Positions 16,337 to 24,604 of a stretch of 64,000 bases of DNA are shown piece by piece. This DNA is from Frigoribacterium sp. SL97 (GTDB lineage: Bacteria > Actinomycetota > Actinomycetes > Actinomycetales > Microbacteriaceae). A program made the position numbers and the translations under genes. The stretch is taken from NCBI RefSeq assembly GCF_026625765.1, contig NZ_CP113062.1, positions 3,100,001 through 3,164,000 of the forward strand, written 5' to 3'. The notes below the pieces were generated by a model, which had not been told where the DNA came from, ran no database searches, and saw nothing but the letters and a program-made list of their open reading frames with translations. How positions within the stretch are numbered: the stretch's first letter is position 1; every line of letters starts with the position of its first letter.

Positions 16337-18091
16337 TCAGCGGGAGAGGGGCACCTCGATCAGAACCGGCCCGTCGTACCGGGCGACGAGGGCCTGGTCG
16401 AGCTCCGCCCGCGTGGCCGCCTCGACGTACTGCCAGCCGTAGGCCACGGCGAGTGCCGAGAGGTCGACCTCGTGAGGGGTGAACTGCACACGGGTCATCG
16501 CCTCGGGCGACGCGGTGGCCGCGACCTCGAGCCCGTCGAAGATGGTGCCGCCGCCGTCGTTGCCGACGACCACCTGCAACCGGGGCCTGGTCTCGCCGAG
16601 GCCGAGGAGCATCGAACCGACGTCGTGCAACAAGGTCAGGTCGCCGACGAGCACCCGGGTGGTGCCGGCTGCGGGGTCGTCACGCTGGCTGGCGAGGGCG
16701 ATGCCGGTGGCCGTGGCGATCGTGCCGTCGATGCCGGCCAGCCCACGGTTGGCGTGCACGGGGATCTTCTTGCCCGGCACGATCTGGTCGAGTTCGCGGA
16801 TGAGCCTCGACGCACCCAACACGAGGCGGTCGTGTGGCCAGCTGACGCGCCACAGGGCCTCGGCGAGGGCGCGGCGCGTCACCGGCCGCCGCAGCAGCTG
16901 CACCTCGCGACGCAGGAACTCGGCCTGTTCGGCCGCCTCGGTGCGACCGGCCGAACCCTCGGCCGTCCCGTCGGCCCCGGGACCGTCGGCCGCGTCCTCG
17001 GACTCGGCCTCGGCCTCGGCCTCGAGCAGGCGACGACCCGTGTGGACCCAGCGCCCGACCCACGTGCGATGCGCGGCGTCGTCGGTCGAACCGACCCCCG
17101 AGGAGGCGCGGTCCACCTCGACGGCCTCGACCACGCGCGCGGAGCGACCCGGGTCGTAGGCCTCGGCCCCCGCCGCACGGACGACCACGACCTCGACCCC
17201 GTCACGGGTGAGCAGCGAGGGGATCTGACGGCTGAGGGTCGGGTGCCCGAAGACCACCACCCGACGGACGCGGCCGCCGAAGTCGGCGTCGTCGAGCAGG
17301 GCACGGTACGACGAGACGAGGTGCGGCCCGAAACGGGCCCCGCTCGAGACCTCGGCCACGAGAGGGGCACCCAGTGCCCGGGCAGCGGCCTCGGCCTCGG
17401 GGCCGGCGGCGTGCCCGGCGACGACGAGGGTCGCGGGGTCGACGTCGACCCCGAGCGCGGATGGTGCCACGGGCGGCGCGACCTCGACCGGCGCGGGGTG
17501 GGCGGCGGGCAGCGACTGCTCGCCCGACGACAGGGGCTCGCGGAACGCGACGTTGAGCTGGACCGGGCCGCGCGAACGCCCGAGGGCACCGTGGGAGTCG
17601 CCGCCGAGGGCCTCGGCGACTGCCTCACGCGCGAGCGTGCGGACGGCCTCGTGGTCGACCGGACCGGAGCGAGGAGCCTCGACGTCGCGCACCCACCCGA
17701 CGGCGCTCGCGAAGAGACCCGGTTGCACCGTCGTCTGGTTCGAGCCGATCCCGCGCATCTCGGAGGGACGGTCGGCGCTCACGACGATCATGGGCACACC
17801 CGAGTGGTGCGCCTCGAGCACGGCGGGGTGGAGGTTCGCCACGGCGGTGCCCGACGTGGTGATCACGACGCTCGGGACGCCCGTCTCGGCGGCGAGACCC
17901 AACGCCAGGAATCCGCCCGAACGCTCGTCGATGCGCACGTGGACCGACAACCGACCGGCGATCTCGAACTCGGCGGCCGCGAGGGCCAGGGCCTGGCTTC
18001 GGGACCCAGGGCTGAGCACCACGTCGCGGACACCCGCGTCGGCGAGGGACGCGAGCAGCGACAGGGCGTACTCGGTCGAGGGACTGGTCAC
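16337..18091 (-). CDS. menD: SEPHCHC synthase, menaquinone
   Basis: 2-succinyl-5-enolpyruvyl-6-hydroxy-3-cyclohexene-1-carboxylate synthase. It is ThDP-dependent and joins isochorismate with 2-oxoglutarate. 584 residues. The N-terminal STEYALSLLASLADAGVRDVVLSPGSRS and the ThDP glutamate in IDERSGGFLALG are diagnostic, and VVVGNDGGGTIFDGLE is the diphosphate-binding part. A charged Glu/Ala-rich insert near the middle is probably a variable loop. The GTG at 18091 directly follows the TAA of the upstream membrane protein (TAAGTG), indicating cotranscription. Confidence 0.95.
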   Translation of the reverse strand: MTSPSTEYALSLLASLADAGVRDVVLSPGSRSQALALAAAEFEIAGRLSVHVRIDERSGGFLALGLAAETGVPSVVITTSGTAVANLHPAVLEAHHSGVPMIVVSADRPSEMRGIGSNQTTVQPGLFASAVGWVRDVEAPRSGPVDHEAVRTLAREAVAEALGGDSHGALGRSRGPVQLNVAFREPLSSGEQSLPAAHPAPVEVAPPVAPSALGVDVDPATLVVAGHAAGPEAEAAARALGAPLVAEVSSGARFGPHLVSSYRALLDDADFGGRVRRVVVFGHPTLSRQIPSLLTRDGVEVVVVRAAGAEAYDPGRSARVVEAVEVDRASSGVGSTDDAAHRTWVGRWVHTGRRLLEAEAEAESEDAADGPGADGTAEGSAGRTEAAEQAEFLRREVQLLRRPVTRRALAEALWRVSWPHDRLVLGASRLIRELDQIVPGKKIPVHANRGLAGIDGTIATATGIALASQRDDPAAGTTRVLVGDLTLLHDVGSMLLGLGETRPRLQVVVGNDGGGTIFDGLEVAATASPEAMTRVQFTPHEVDLSALAVAYGWQYVEAATRAELDQALVARYDGPVLIEVPLSR

Positions 18092-18451
18092 TTACTGCTT
18101 GCCGGTCTTGTCGTCGTTGTCGAGGTCGAGCAGCTCTTGCTCGAGGCGACGGATGCGCTCGTCGGTCGTCTCGCGGTCGAGGTCGCTCGTCGTGCGCCAG
18201 GACGTCCCCGAGAACTCGGGGTCGTCGTCGGGTGCGATGGTGCGCGTCGCGGCCGGGCGGCCGCTCTTGCGCGCCCGCCCGAGCACGAACCACAGCACTG
18301 CGCCGATGACGGGGAGGAGGACGATGATGACGGCCCAGAGGGGCTTGTTGAGGGCTCGGAACCGTGAGGCGTCGGCGAACAGGCAGTCGATGAGCGCGAA
18401 GATGACGAATGCCGCCGCGGCGACGATGCCCACGATGAAGAGCCTGACCAT
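18092..18451 (-). CDS. Small membrane protein with PLDc_N domain
   Basis: 119-residue protein with two transmembrane helices (about 4-25 and 37-58) followed by a charged cytoplasmic tail rich in Asp, Glu and Arg. The helices match the phospholipase-D nuclease N-terminal (PLDc_N) domain, which also occurs alone in actinobacteria. No catalytic HKD motif is present, so it is not an enzyme. The function is unknown. It is cotranscribed with menD and read from a leaderless ATG. Confidence 0.82.
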   Translation of the reverse strand: MVRLFIVGIVAAAAFVIFALIDCLFADASRFRALNKPLWAVIIVLLPVIGAVLWFVLGRARKSGRPAATRTIAPDDDPEFSGTSWRTTSDLDRETTDERIRRLEQELLDLDNDDKTGKQ

Positions 18452-18457
18452 GGACCG

Positions 18458-18463
18458 AGCCTA
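18458..18463 (-). promoter_or_regulatory. -10 box TAGGCT, leaderless PLDc_N-menD operon
   Basis: On the minus strand TAGGCT is followed by six bases and the ATG at 18451. It would drive both this gene and menD. Confidence 0.5.
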
Positions 18464-18615
18464 GTTCTCGATCCGGTGCAACGCCTGATGGTCGGTCGGC
18501 CGTTGCGGAGCTGTGACGTACGGCGCGAGGCGGTGCCGCACCGCGCCTCCTCGGCCCGTCGGATCGCGGCCGCACGGCCCGTCCGCCGCGGGGCGGGCGC
18601 ACACCTCACGGACCG

Positions 18616-18621
18616 TAGACT
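18616..18621 (+). promoter_or_regulatory. -10 box TAGACT, leaderless DUF4229 gene
   Basis: TAGACT is followed by seven bases and the GTG at 18629. It supports this internal GTG over upstream starts in the same open frame. Confidence 0.5.
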
Positions 18622-18628
18622 CCTCGTC

Positions 18629-18916
18629 GTGAAACCCTGGCTCAAGTACTCGATCGTCCGCCTCGGCCTGTTCGCGGTCGTGCTGGGCCTGCTGCTGGTG
18701 CTGAGGTTCGACCCCTTCTGGGCCACGCTGATCGCGGCGGTCGTCGGCTTCTGCGTCTCGTATCTGTTCTTCGCGCCGCTGCGCCGGAAGGTCGCGCTCG
18801 ACCTCGCCGACCGCCGGTCGCGCCCGGCCAAGCTCGACGACGACTCCGTCGCCGAGGACGAGGCCATCGCCGAGGACGACGGCGAGCGCGCACGCCGCAT
18901 CGACGGCCAGGCCTGA
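18629..18916 (+). CDS. DUF4229-type small membrane protein
   Basis: 95-residue protein. It starts VKPWLKYSIVRLGLFAVVLGLLL, has two transmembrane helices (about 6-25 and 31-51) and an acidic C-terminal tail. This fits DUF4229, found next to menaquinone genes in actinobacteria. The function is unknown, and its position between menD and menA on the opposite strand hints at a link with quinone metabolism. It is convergent with menA. Confidence 0.82.
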   Translation: MKPWLKYSIVRLGLFAVVLGLLLVLRFDPFWATLIAAVVGFCVSYLFFAPLRRKVALDLADRRSRPAKLDDDSVAEDEAIAEDDGERARRIDGQA

Positions 18917-18921
18917 CCGCC

Positions 18922-18957
18922 CCCGGGCCGCGAGCCCGGGCCGCGAGCCCGGGCCGG
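18922..18957. repeat. 13-bp tandem repeat between convergent DUF4229 and menA
   Basis: CCCGGGCCGCGAG occurs twice in tandem (18922-18934 and 18935-18947), followed by a partial third copy. Neighbouring units can pair (CCCGGGC-CGCGA-GCCCGGG), so it probably acts as a bidirectional terminator for the two genes that converge here. Confidence 0.6.
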
Positions 18958-18960
18958 ACC

Positions 18961-19917
18961 CTAGAAGAAGAGCGCGGCCGACAAGGCGAGAGCCCAGACC
19001 AGGGCCGTCAACGACGACAGCTGCAGGGCGAGGATCAGCTCACGGGGCGTCTTGCCCGTGACGCCGATCACCGCGGCGGGCACCGCGACGATGAGCGTGA
19101 AGTAGACGTAGGGCGCGTGCAGGTACAGGAACGCGAAGTACACGAGGATGAAGAACGGCAGCAGCAGGAACAGCGCGTAGAGGGCACGCGCCACCGGGTC
19201 GCCGACGACGACCGCGAGGGTGCGCTTGCCGGCGGCGGTGTCTTGCGGGATGTCGCGCACGTTGTTGATCATCAGGACCGCGCAGGCGAACAGCCCGGCG
19301 GCGACCCCCGCCACCCAGGCGTCGAACGGGAACTCGCGCAGCTGTACGAAGGTCGTGCCCACGGTCGCGACGAGCCCGAAGAACACGAAGACGAAGAGCT
19401 CGCCCAGGGCGTTGTAGCCGTAGGGCCGTTTGCCGCCGGTGTAGAACCAGGCGGCCACGACCGCGGCGGCGCCGACCGCGAGCAGCCACCAGATCTGGGT
19501 GATGACGACGACGACGACACCGGCGACGGCCGCGAGGGCGAAGAACGCCAGCGCCACCTTCAGCACGGTCTTCGGACGGACGCTGCCCGAGCCGGTCAGT
19601 CGCGAGGGCCCGACCCGGAAGTCGTCGGTGCCGCGGATGCCGTCCGAGTAGTCGTTCGAGTAGTTGACGCCGATCTGCAGGAACACCGCGACGGCGAGGC
19701 AGAGAAGCGCCAGGGTGAGGTCCCAGCCACCGTTCGCCCGGGCGACACCGGTGCCGAGGGCGACCGGGGCGATGCCCAGCGGCAGGGTGCGCAGGCGGGC
19801 ACCGCCGATCCAGTCGCCGGCCGTCACGCGACGGACCGGCTGCTTGCCGGGCCGCCCGCCCGGTCGGCCACCGGGGCGGCCGTTGCGCTTGGGGGTCGAG
19901 GTCTTCGTCTTCGCCAC
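18961..19917 (-). CDS. menA: 1,4-dihydroxy-2-naphthoate polyprenyltransferase
   Basis: UbiA-family integral membrane enzyme that attaches the polyprenyl chain to DHNA to form demethylmenaquinone. 318 residues, about nine transmembrane helices. The two Asp-rich Mg/diphosphate motifs are seen as NYSNDYSDGIRG and NNVRDIPQDTAAGKRT. An unusual N-terminal extension of about 30 residues is rich in Gly, Arg, Lys and Pro (GRPGGRPGGRPGKQP). The GTG at 19917 lies seven bases after TAGACT, so the extension is part of the leaderless product. Confidence 0.94.
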   Translation of the reverse strand: MAKTKTSTPKRNGRPGGRPGGRPGKQPVRRVTAGDWIGGARLRTLPLGIAPVALGTGVARANGGWDLTLALLCLAVAVFLQIGVNYSNDYSDGIRGTDDFRVGPSRLTGSGSVRPKTVLKVALAFFALAAVAGVVVVVITQIWWLLAVGAAAVVAAWFYTGGKRPYGYNALGELFVFVFFGLVATVGTTFVQLREFPFDAWVAGVAAGLFACAVLMINNVRDIPQDTAAGKRTLAVVVGDPVARALYALFLLLPFFILVYFAFLYLHAPYVYFTLIVAVPAAVIGVTGKTPRELILALQLSSLTALVWALALSAALFF

Positions 19918-19924
19918 GTGGTCG

Positions 19925-19930
19925 AGTCTA
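19925..19930 (-). promoter_or_regulatory. -10 box TAGACT, leaderless menA
   Basis: On the minus strand TAGACT is followed by seven bases and the GTG at 19917, inside the 28-base gap after menE. Confidence 0.5.
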
Positions 19931-19945
19931 GTTCGCAGCCGGCTA

Positions 19946-21106
19946 TCAGCTTGCCGCGAGGCCGGCGACCAGGCGGGTCAGCGCCACCCGGTCCGGCTTG
20001 CCGCTCGCGAGCACGGGCACCGCGTCGACCCTGACGATGCGATCGGGTGCCGCGGCTCGACCGGCGGCGGCGACCACCGCGCATCGCAGTGCCGCCAGGT
20101 CGTCGGCGGCCGGCGGCGCAGGAGGCGCGGTGTCGGTGACCACGACGGGCACCTCGCCCCACCGGGCGTGCGCCGCGCGGACGACCACGGCGTCGGCGAG
20201 CCCCGGCTGCTCGCGCACGACCTGCTCGACGACGCCGAGCGACACCTTCTCGCCACCCGAGACGATCACGTCGTCGAGCCGGCCGCTCACGGTCAGCACC
20301 CCGCCGGGCGACACAGTTCCGGCGTCGCCCGTGCGGTACCACCGCAGGCCGTCGCGCGTGACGAAGGCCACAGCCGTGCGCTCGGGGTCGTCGAGGTACC
20401 CCTCGGCCAGCGACGGCCCGCTCAGCTCGACCTGGCCGTCGACGACCTCGACGCGGGTGCGGCCCACCGGCACGCCGTCGTACACGCACCCGCCACTGGT
20501 CTCGCTCGACCCGTAGGTGCGCACGACGGTCACCCCGAGCCGACGGGCCCGTTCGACGAGGGGGCCGGGAGTCGCCTGCCCGCCCACCAGGAGGGCGTCG
20601 AAGCGGCGCAGCACGTCGGCCACGCCGGCGTCCTCGTCGGCGGCGTCCAGCGCCGTCGAGAGCTGCGCGGGGACGAGCGACGAGTACCGCACGGGGTGCT
20701 CGAGCCGACCGGCGGCGGCGACGAAGCCGGCGACGTCGAAGTGGCCGGGCGTCAGCAGGGCCGGCTCGGTGCCCGAGGCGAGCGAGCGGACGAGCACGTT
20801 CAGCCCGGCGACGTAGTGCGCCGGCAGGGCGAGCACCCACTGCCCGGGCCCGGCCAGGGCACCGTCGGCCGCGGCGGCACCGGCGAGCACCGCGTCGGAG
20901 GACAGGGCCACGCGCTTCGGGCGTCCGCTCGAGCCGCTGGTCTCGACGACCAGCGACACCGCCTGCGGCACGAGTCCCGGGAGGTCGGCGGGCACACGGT
21001 CGTCCGTCCGGGGCGCCACCGCGGGACCCCCCTCGAGCGCGACCCGGAGGGCGTCGAGCACCGCACCGGGCTCACGTGCGTCGACCGCCCGCAGGGTGCG
21101 CGTCAT
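19946..21106 (-). CDS. menE: o-Succinylbenzoate-CoA ligase
   Basis: Acyl-adenylate-forming enzyme that activates o-succinylbenzoate with CoA for ring closure by MenB. About 386 residues, short for the superfamily but usual for actinobacterial MenE. The P-loop reads VETSGSSGRPKRVALS; the later motifs are TYGSSETSGG, YRTGDAG and GRLDDVIVSGGEKV. The ATG at 21106 overlaps the menB stop (TGATG), so the two are translationally coupled. The large upstream frame extension is a shadow over menB. Confidence 0.92.
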   Translation of the reverse strand: MTRTLRAVDAREPGAVLDALRVALEGGPAVAPRTDDRVPADLPGLVPQAVSLVVETSGSSGRPKRVALSSDAVLAGAAAADGALAGPGQWVLALPAHYVAGLNVLVRSLASGTEPALLTPGHFDVAGFVAAAGRLEHPVRYSSLVPAQLSTALDAADEDAGVADVLRRFDALLVGGQATPGPLVERARRLGVTVVRTYGSSETSGGCVYDGVPVGRTRVEVVDGQVELSGPSLAEGYLDDPERTAVAFVTRDGLRWYRTGDAGTVSPGGVLTVSGRLDDVIVSGGEKVSLGVVEQVVREQPGLADAVVVRAAHARWGEVPVVVTDTAPPAPPAADDLAALRCAVVAAAGRAAAPDRIVRVDAVPVLASGKPDRVALTRLVAGLAAS

Positions 21107-22014
21107 CAGTACTGCCAGGGGAAGGGCGACCAGTCGGGAGCACGCTTCTCGAGGAACGAGTCGCGTCCTTCGACGGCCTCGTCGGTGCCGTAGGCGAGGC
21201 GGGTCGCCTCGCCCGCGAAGACCTGCTGACCGACGATGCCGTCGTCGGTCGCGTTGAAGGCGAACTTGAGCATGCGGATGGCGGTCGGCGACTTCGTCAG
21301 GATGGTGCGCGCCATGGCGAGCGCCTCGCGTTCGAGGTCGACGTGTGGCACGACCCGGTTGACGGCACCCATCTCGTGGGCACGGTCGGCGCTGTACTCC
21401 TCTGCCAGGAAGAACACCTCGCGAGCGAACTTCTGCCCGATCTGCTTGGCGAAGTAGGCGCTGCCGTAGCCCGCGTCGAACGACCCCACGTCGGCGTCCG
21501 TCTGCTTGAACCGACCGTGTTCGCGACTGGCGATCGTCAGGTCGCAGACGACGTGCAACGAGTGGCCGCCACCGGCCGCCCAACCGGGCACCACGGCGAT
21601 GACGACCTTGGGCATGAACCGGATGAGCCGCTGCACCTCGAGGATGTGCAGCCGCCCCGCCGACGCCGGGTCGGGCACGTTCGCCTGGTCGCCCTCTGCT
21701 TTGTAGCCGTCACGACCGCGGATGCGCTGGTCGCCACCGCTGCAGAACGCCCAGCCCCCGTCCTTCGCGCTGGGACCGTTGCCGGTCAGCAGGACGACCC
21801 CGATGCGGCTGTTCATGCGGGCGTCGTCGAGCACCCGGTAGAGCTCGTCGACCGTGTGCGGCCGGAACGCGTTGCGCACCTCGGGGCGGTCGAAGGCCAC
21901 GCGGGCCACCCGCCCGTCGAGGCTGTGGTGGTAGGTGACGTCGGTCAGGGCGTCGAACCCCTCGACCCCCCGCCACTCGGTCGGATCGAACAGGTCGGAC
22001 ACCTCGGAAGCCAT
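21106..22014 (-). CDS. menB: 1,4-dihydroxy-2-naphthoyl-CoA synthase
   Basis: Crotonase-fold enzyme that cyclises o-succinylbenzoyl-CoA. 302 residues. Typical blocks are WAFCSGGDQRIRG, VIAVVPGWAAGGGHSLHVV and QTDADVGSFDAGYGSAYFAK. The C-terminal PDWSPFPWQY is the family signature end. The ATG at 22014 lies six bases after TAGGCT. It is the first gene of the menB-menE pair. Confidence 0.96.
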   Translation of the reverse strand: MASEVSDLFDPTEWRGVEGFDALTDVTYHHSLDGRVARVAFDRPEVRNAFRPHTVDELYRVLDDARMNSRIGVVLLTGNGPSAKDGGWAFCSGGDQRIRGRDGYKAEGDQANVPDPASAGRLHILEVQRLIRFMPKVVIAVVPGWAAGGGHSLHVVCDLTIASREHGRFKQTDADVGSFDAGYGSAYFAKQIGQKFAREVFFLAEEYSADRAHEMGAVNRVVPHVDLEREALAMARTILTKSPTAIRMLKFAFNATDDGIVGQQVFAGEATRLAYGTDEAVEGRDSFLEKRAPDWSPFPWQY

Positions 22015-22020
22015 GTCGCC

Positions 22021-22026
22021 AGCCTA
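22021..22026 (-). promoter_or_regulatory. -10 box TAGGCT, leaderless menB-menE
   Basis: On the minus strand TAGGCT is followed by six bases and the ATG at 22014. Confidence 0.5.
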
Positions 22027-22058
22027 GCGACGGGGTCCGACCTCGCCGCCTGGCGGGG

Positions 22059-22490
22059 TCAGACCGTCGAGACGAACCTCGAGATCAGCCAGACGAGGAC
22101 GAACGGGTTCGACAGCGAGCTGAGGACGACCGCGGCCACCCCCCACCACCGGCCGCGGCGCAGGACGGCGGCCATCAGACCGATCACCCCGACGACGACG
22201 GAGGCCAACAGGGTGACCAACGCGAGGACGGCGGCCGGGCTCACGGCGTCCGCGGCCAGGAGTCCCAGGGCCACACCGTCGAGTGCGAGCAGCACGACGG
22301 CCAGGACGAACGTGACGACGCCGAGGCGTCGGCTGCGCGCAGGGTCGAGCACGTCGTGACCGGGACCGTCGAAGACCCGGAGGCCGTCGGCCTCGGACGA
22401 GGCGCGGCCGAGGCCGTCGCGCCCCGGGTCGGAGGGATCGTCGGGTGAGGGCTCCGGTCGTCGGACGGGTTCGGGTTCGCGGTCGACCAT
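22059..22490 (-). CDS. Hypothetical membrane protein
   Basis: 143-residue protein of no recognised family. The first 55 residues are charged and Pro-rich (REPEPVRRPEPSPDDPSDPG). Three to four hydrophobic helices follow: VVTFVLAVVLLALDGVALGLL, then AVLALVTLLASVVVGVIGLM, and a final helix near the C-terminus. The ATG at 22490 sits eight bases after TAAGGT. It is divergent from menC with only 42 bases between the starts. A role in quinone or cell-envelope biology is only a guess from position. Confidence 0.75.
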   Translation of the reverse strand: MVDREPEPVRRPEPSPDDPSDPGRDGLGRASSEADGLRVFDGPGHDVLDPARSRRLGVVTFVLAVVLLALDGVALGLLAADAVSPAAVLALVTLLASVVVGVIGLMAAVLRRGRWWGVAAVVLSSLSNPFVLVWLISRFVSTV

Positions 22491-22498
22491 GACGCACG

Positions 22499-22504
22499 AC
22501 CTTA
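22499..22504 (-). promoter_or_regulatory. -10 box TAAGGT of hypothetical membrane protein
   Basis: On the minus strand TAAGGT is followed by eight bases and the ATG at 22490. On the plus strand of this short divergent gap, GACACT (22521-22526) ends six bases before the menC ATG. Confidence 0.42.
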
Positions 22505-22532
22505 CCGGGGTCCCCGGTGCGACACTGGGCGG

Positions 22533-23548
22533 ATGCCGACCGTCGACCGCGCACCGTCCACGACTCCCCCGCTGCCTCCCCTGGCCGACCTGGTCGAGGG
22601 TGCCCACGTCGTCCGTCTCCCCCTCCGCACCCGGTTCCGCGGACTCGACGCACGCGAGGCCCTGCTGGTCGAGGGCCCGTCGGGCTGGACCGAGTTCAGC
22701 CCCTTCGTCGAGTACGGACCGGCCGAGGCGGCCGCCTGGCTCGCGGCCACGATCGACTTCGGCTGGGGCCGGCTCCCCGAGGGGGCGCCCGCCGGGTGCC
22801 GGTCAACGCGACCCTGCCGGCCGTCTCCGCCGACCGGGTGCCCGACGTGCTCGCCCGCTACCGCGGCTGCCGGACGGTCAAGGTCAAGGTCGCCGAGCGC
22901 GGTCAGACCCTCGCGGACGACATCGCCCGCGTCGCGGCGGCCCGCGACTGGGTCGGCCCCGAGGGGCGCGTCCGCGTCGACGCCAACGGAGGATGGTCCG
23001 TCGAGTCGGCCGAGGAGGCGCTGGTCGGCATGGCACCGTACGCCCTGGAGTACGCCGAACAGCCCTGCGCCACGGTGCCCGAGCTCGCCGAGCTGCGACG
23101 CCGCGTCTCGGGGACGGGCGTGCTCGTCGCCGCCGACGAGAGCGTCCGCAAGGCCGACGACCCGCTGGCCGTGGCCCGGGCCGGGGCCGCGGACCTCCTC
23201 GTGATCAAGGCCCAACCGCTCGGCGGCGTCACCGCCGCACTGCGCATCGTCGCGGCGGCCGGGCTGCCCGTCGTCGTGTCGAGCGCCCTCGACACGTCGG
23301 TCGGGCTCAGCATGGGGGCGCACCTCGCCGCCGCCGTGCCCGGGCTCCGCCACGACTGCGGGCTCGGCACGGCCGCCCTGCTCGGGGCCGACGTCACGCG
23401 TGATCCCCTGCTGCCCGTCGACGGGGAGATCGACGTGCGCCGGGTCGAGGTCGACGTGGACCTGCTCCGCCGCCACGCGGTGGACGACGACCGACGCGAG
23501 GTGTGGCTGGAGCGGCTGCGCGCCTCCTACGCCGTGCTCGCGGGCTGA
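22533..23548 (+). pseudogene. menC: o-Succinylbenzoate synthase, frameshifted
   Basis: Enolase-superfamily dehydratase that makes o-succinylbenzoate. The first part (ATG at 22533 to about 22780, ending IDFGWGRLPEGAPA) and the second part (VPVNATLPAVSADRV onward) are in different frames. The total of 1,016 bases is one short of 339 codons. The missing base falls in the G/C runs at 22781-22796. Catalytic residues are otherwise intact: KVKVAERG, RVDANGGWS, EYAEQP, AADESV and LVIKAQPLGG. A sequencing error is the simplest explanation; real inactivation would block the pathway unless another menC exists. Confidence 0.85.
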
Positions 23549-23593
23549 CGCCCCGTCGCACGCGGCGCCGGGCGACGCCACGGCATCGGTGCG

Positions 23594-24604
23594 TCAGAGA
23601 CCGGAGTACGCGTGGAGGCCCTTGAAGAAGACGTTGACGACCGAGAAGTTGAACATGACCGCGGCGAAGCCGATGATCGACAACCACGACGACCGGGCCC
23701 CGCGCCACCCACGGGTCGCCCGCGCGTGGATGTACCCGGCGTAGAGCACCCAGATGATGAAGGTCCAGACCTCTTTGGTGTCCCAGCCCCAGTAGCGGCC
23801 CCACGCCCGCTCGGCCCAGATGGCGCCGGCGATGAGGGTGAAGGTCCAGAGGACGAAGCCGACGAGGGCGATGCGGTAGGCCAGGTCTTCGAGGCGCTCG
23901 GCGCCCGGGAGGGTGTCGAGGAAGCGCAGGCCGGCGAGCTTGGACTGCTCACGCTTCGTCTGCACGAGCTGGGCGGCCGAGAGCCCGGCGGCGATGGCGA
24001 AGAACGCCGTGCCGAGGATGGCCACGAAGACGTGGATCACCAGCCAGGCGGACTGGAGCGCCGGCGGCAGCGGCGAGACCGCCACGTAGTAGTTGACGGT
24101 GCCGATCGCGAGAAGCACCAGGTTGAGGCCCATGACGTACGCGCCGAGGAACCGCAGGTTGACCACCAGCTGGACGGCCAGGTAGACCCCGACGATGATC
24201 GCGGTGCCGGTCAGCGAGAACTCGAACATGTTCGCCCACGGCACGCGACCGGCGGCCAGTCCACGCAGGACGACCGAGGAGACGTGGACGACGAACCCCA
24301 GGAGCATCATGGCGATGGCGACGCGCTCGAAGCTCGAGGCCTTGGCGGACCCACCGGCGGCGGGGACCGCCCCGCCCGCTCCGCCCGACGGCCGGTCGAG
24401 GACGACGGTGCTGCCGCCCGACGACGAGCGCGAGACGGTGGTGGTCGCGAGGGCCTCGGCCTTGGCCGCACGGGCCGCCGCCTGCTGGGCGTCACCGGAC
24501 CGCTTCGCCAGGTCGAGGGCGAAGGCCACGAACGAGATCGTGTAGATGGCCATCGCCGAGTACACGGCGACGAGCGAGTAGTAGGCGAGGTCGGCGGTCA
24601 CCAT
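23594..24604 (-). CDS. ccsB: Cytochrome c biogenesis protein CcsB/ResC
   Basis: System II haem handling protein, 336 residues with about eight transmembrane helices. With ResB it carries haem across the membrane and ligates it to apocytochrome c. The tryptophan-rich haem motif is seen as AWGRYWGWDTKEVWTFIIW. A cytoplasmic Ser/Gly/Ala-rich loop of about 55 residues after helix 1 is typical of actinobacteria. The ATG at 24604 overlaps the resB stop (TGATG). It is the last gene of the operon. Confidence 0.95.
   Translation of the reverse strand: MVTADLAYYSLVAVYSAMAIYTISFVAFALDLAKRSGDAQQAAARAAKAEALATTTVSRSSSGGSTVVLDRPSGGAGGAVPAAGGSAKASSFERVAIAMMLLGFVVHVSSVVLRGLAAGRVPWANMFEFSLTGTAIIVGVYLAVQLVVNLRFLGAYVMGLNLVLLAIGTVNYYVAVSPLPPALQSAWLVIHVFVAILGTAFFAIAAGLSAAQLVQTKREQSKLAGLRFLDTLPGAERLEDLAYRIALVGFVLWTFTLIAGAIWAERAWGRYWGWDTKEVWTFIIWVLYAGYIHARATRGWRGARSSWLSIIGFAAVMFNFSVVNVFFKGLHAYSGL

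Noticed and set aside
16166..18367. 733-codon plus-strand frame over menD
   Set aside because: Antisense shadow of a clear MenD protein.
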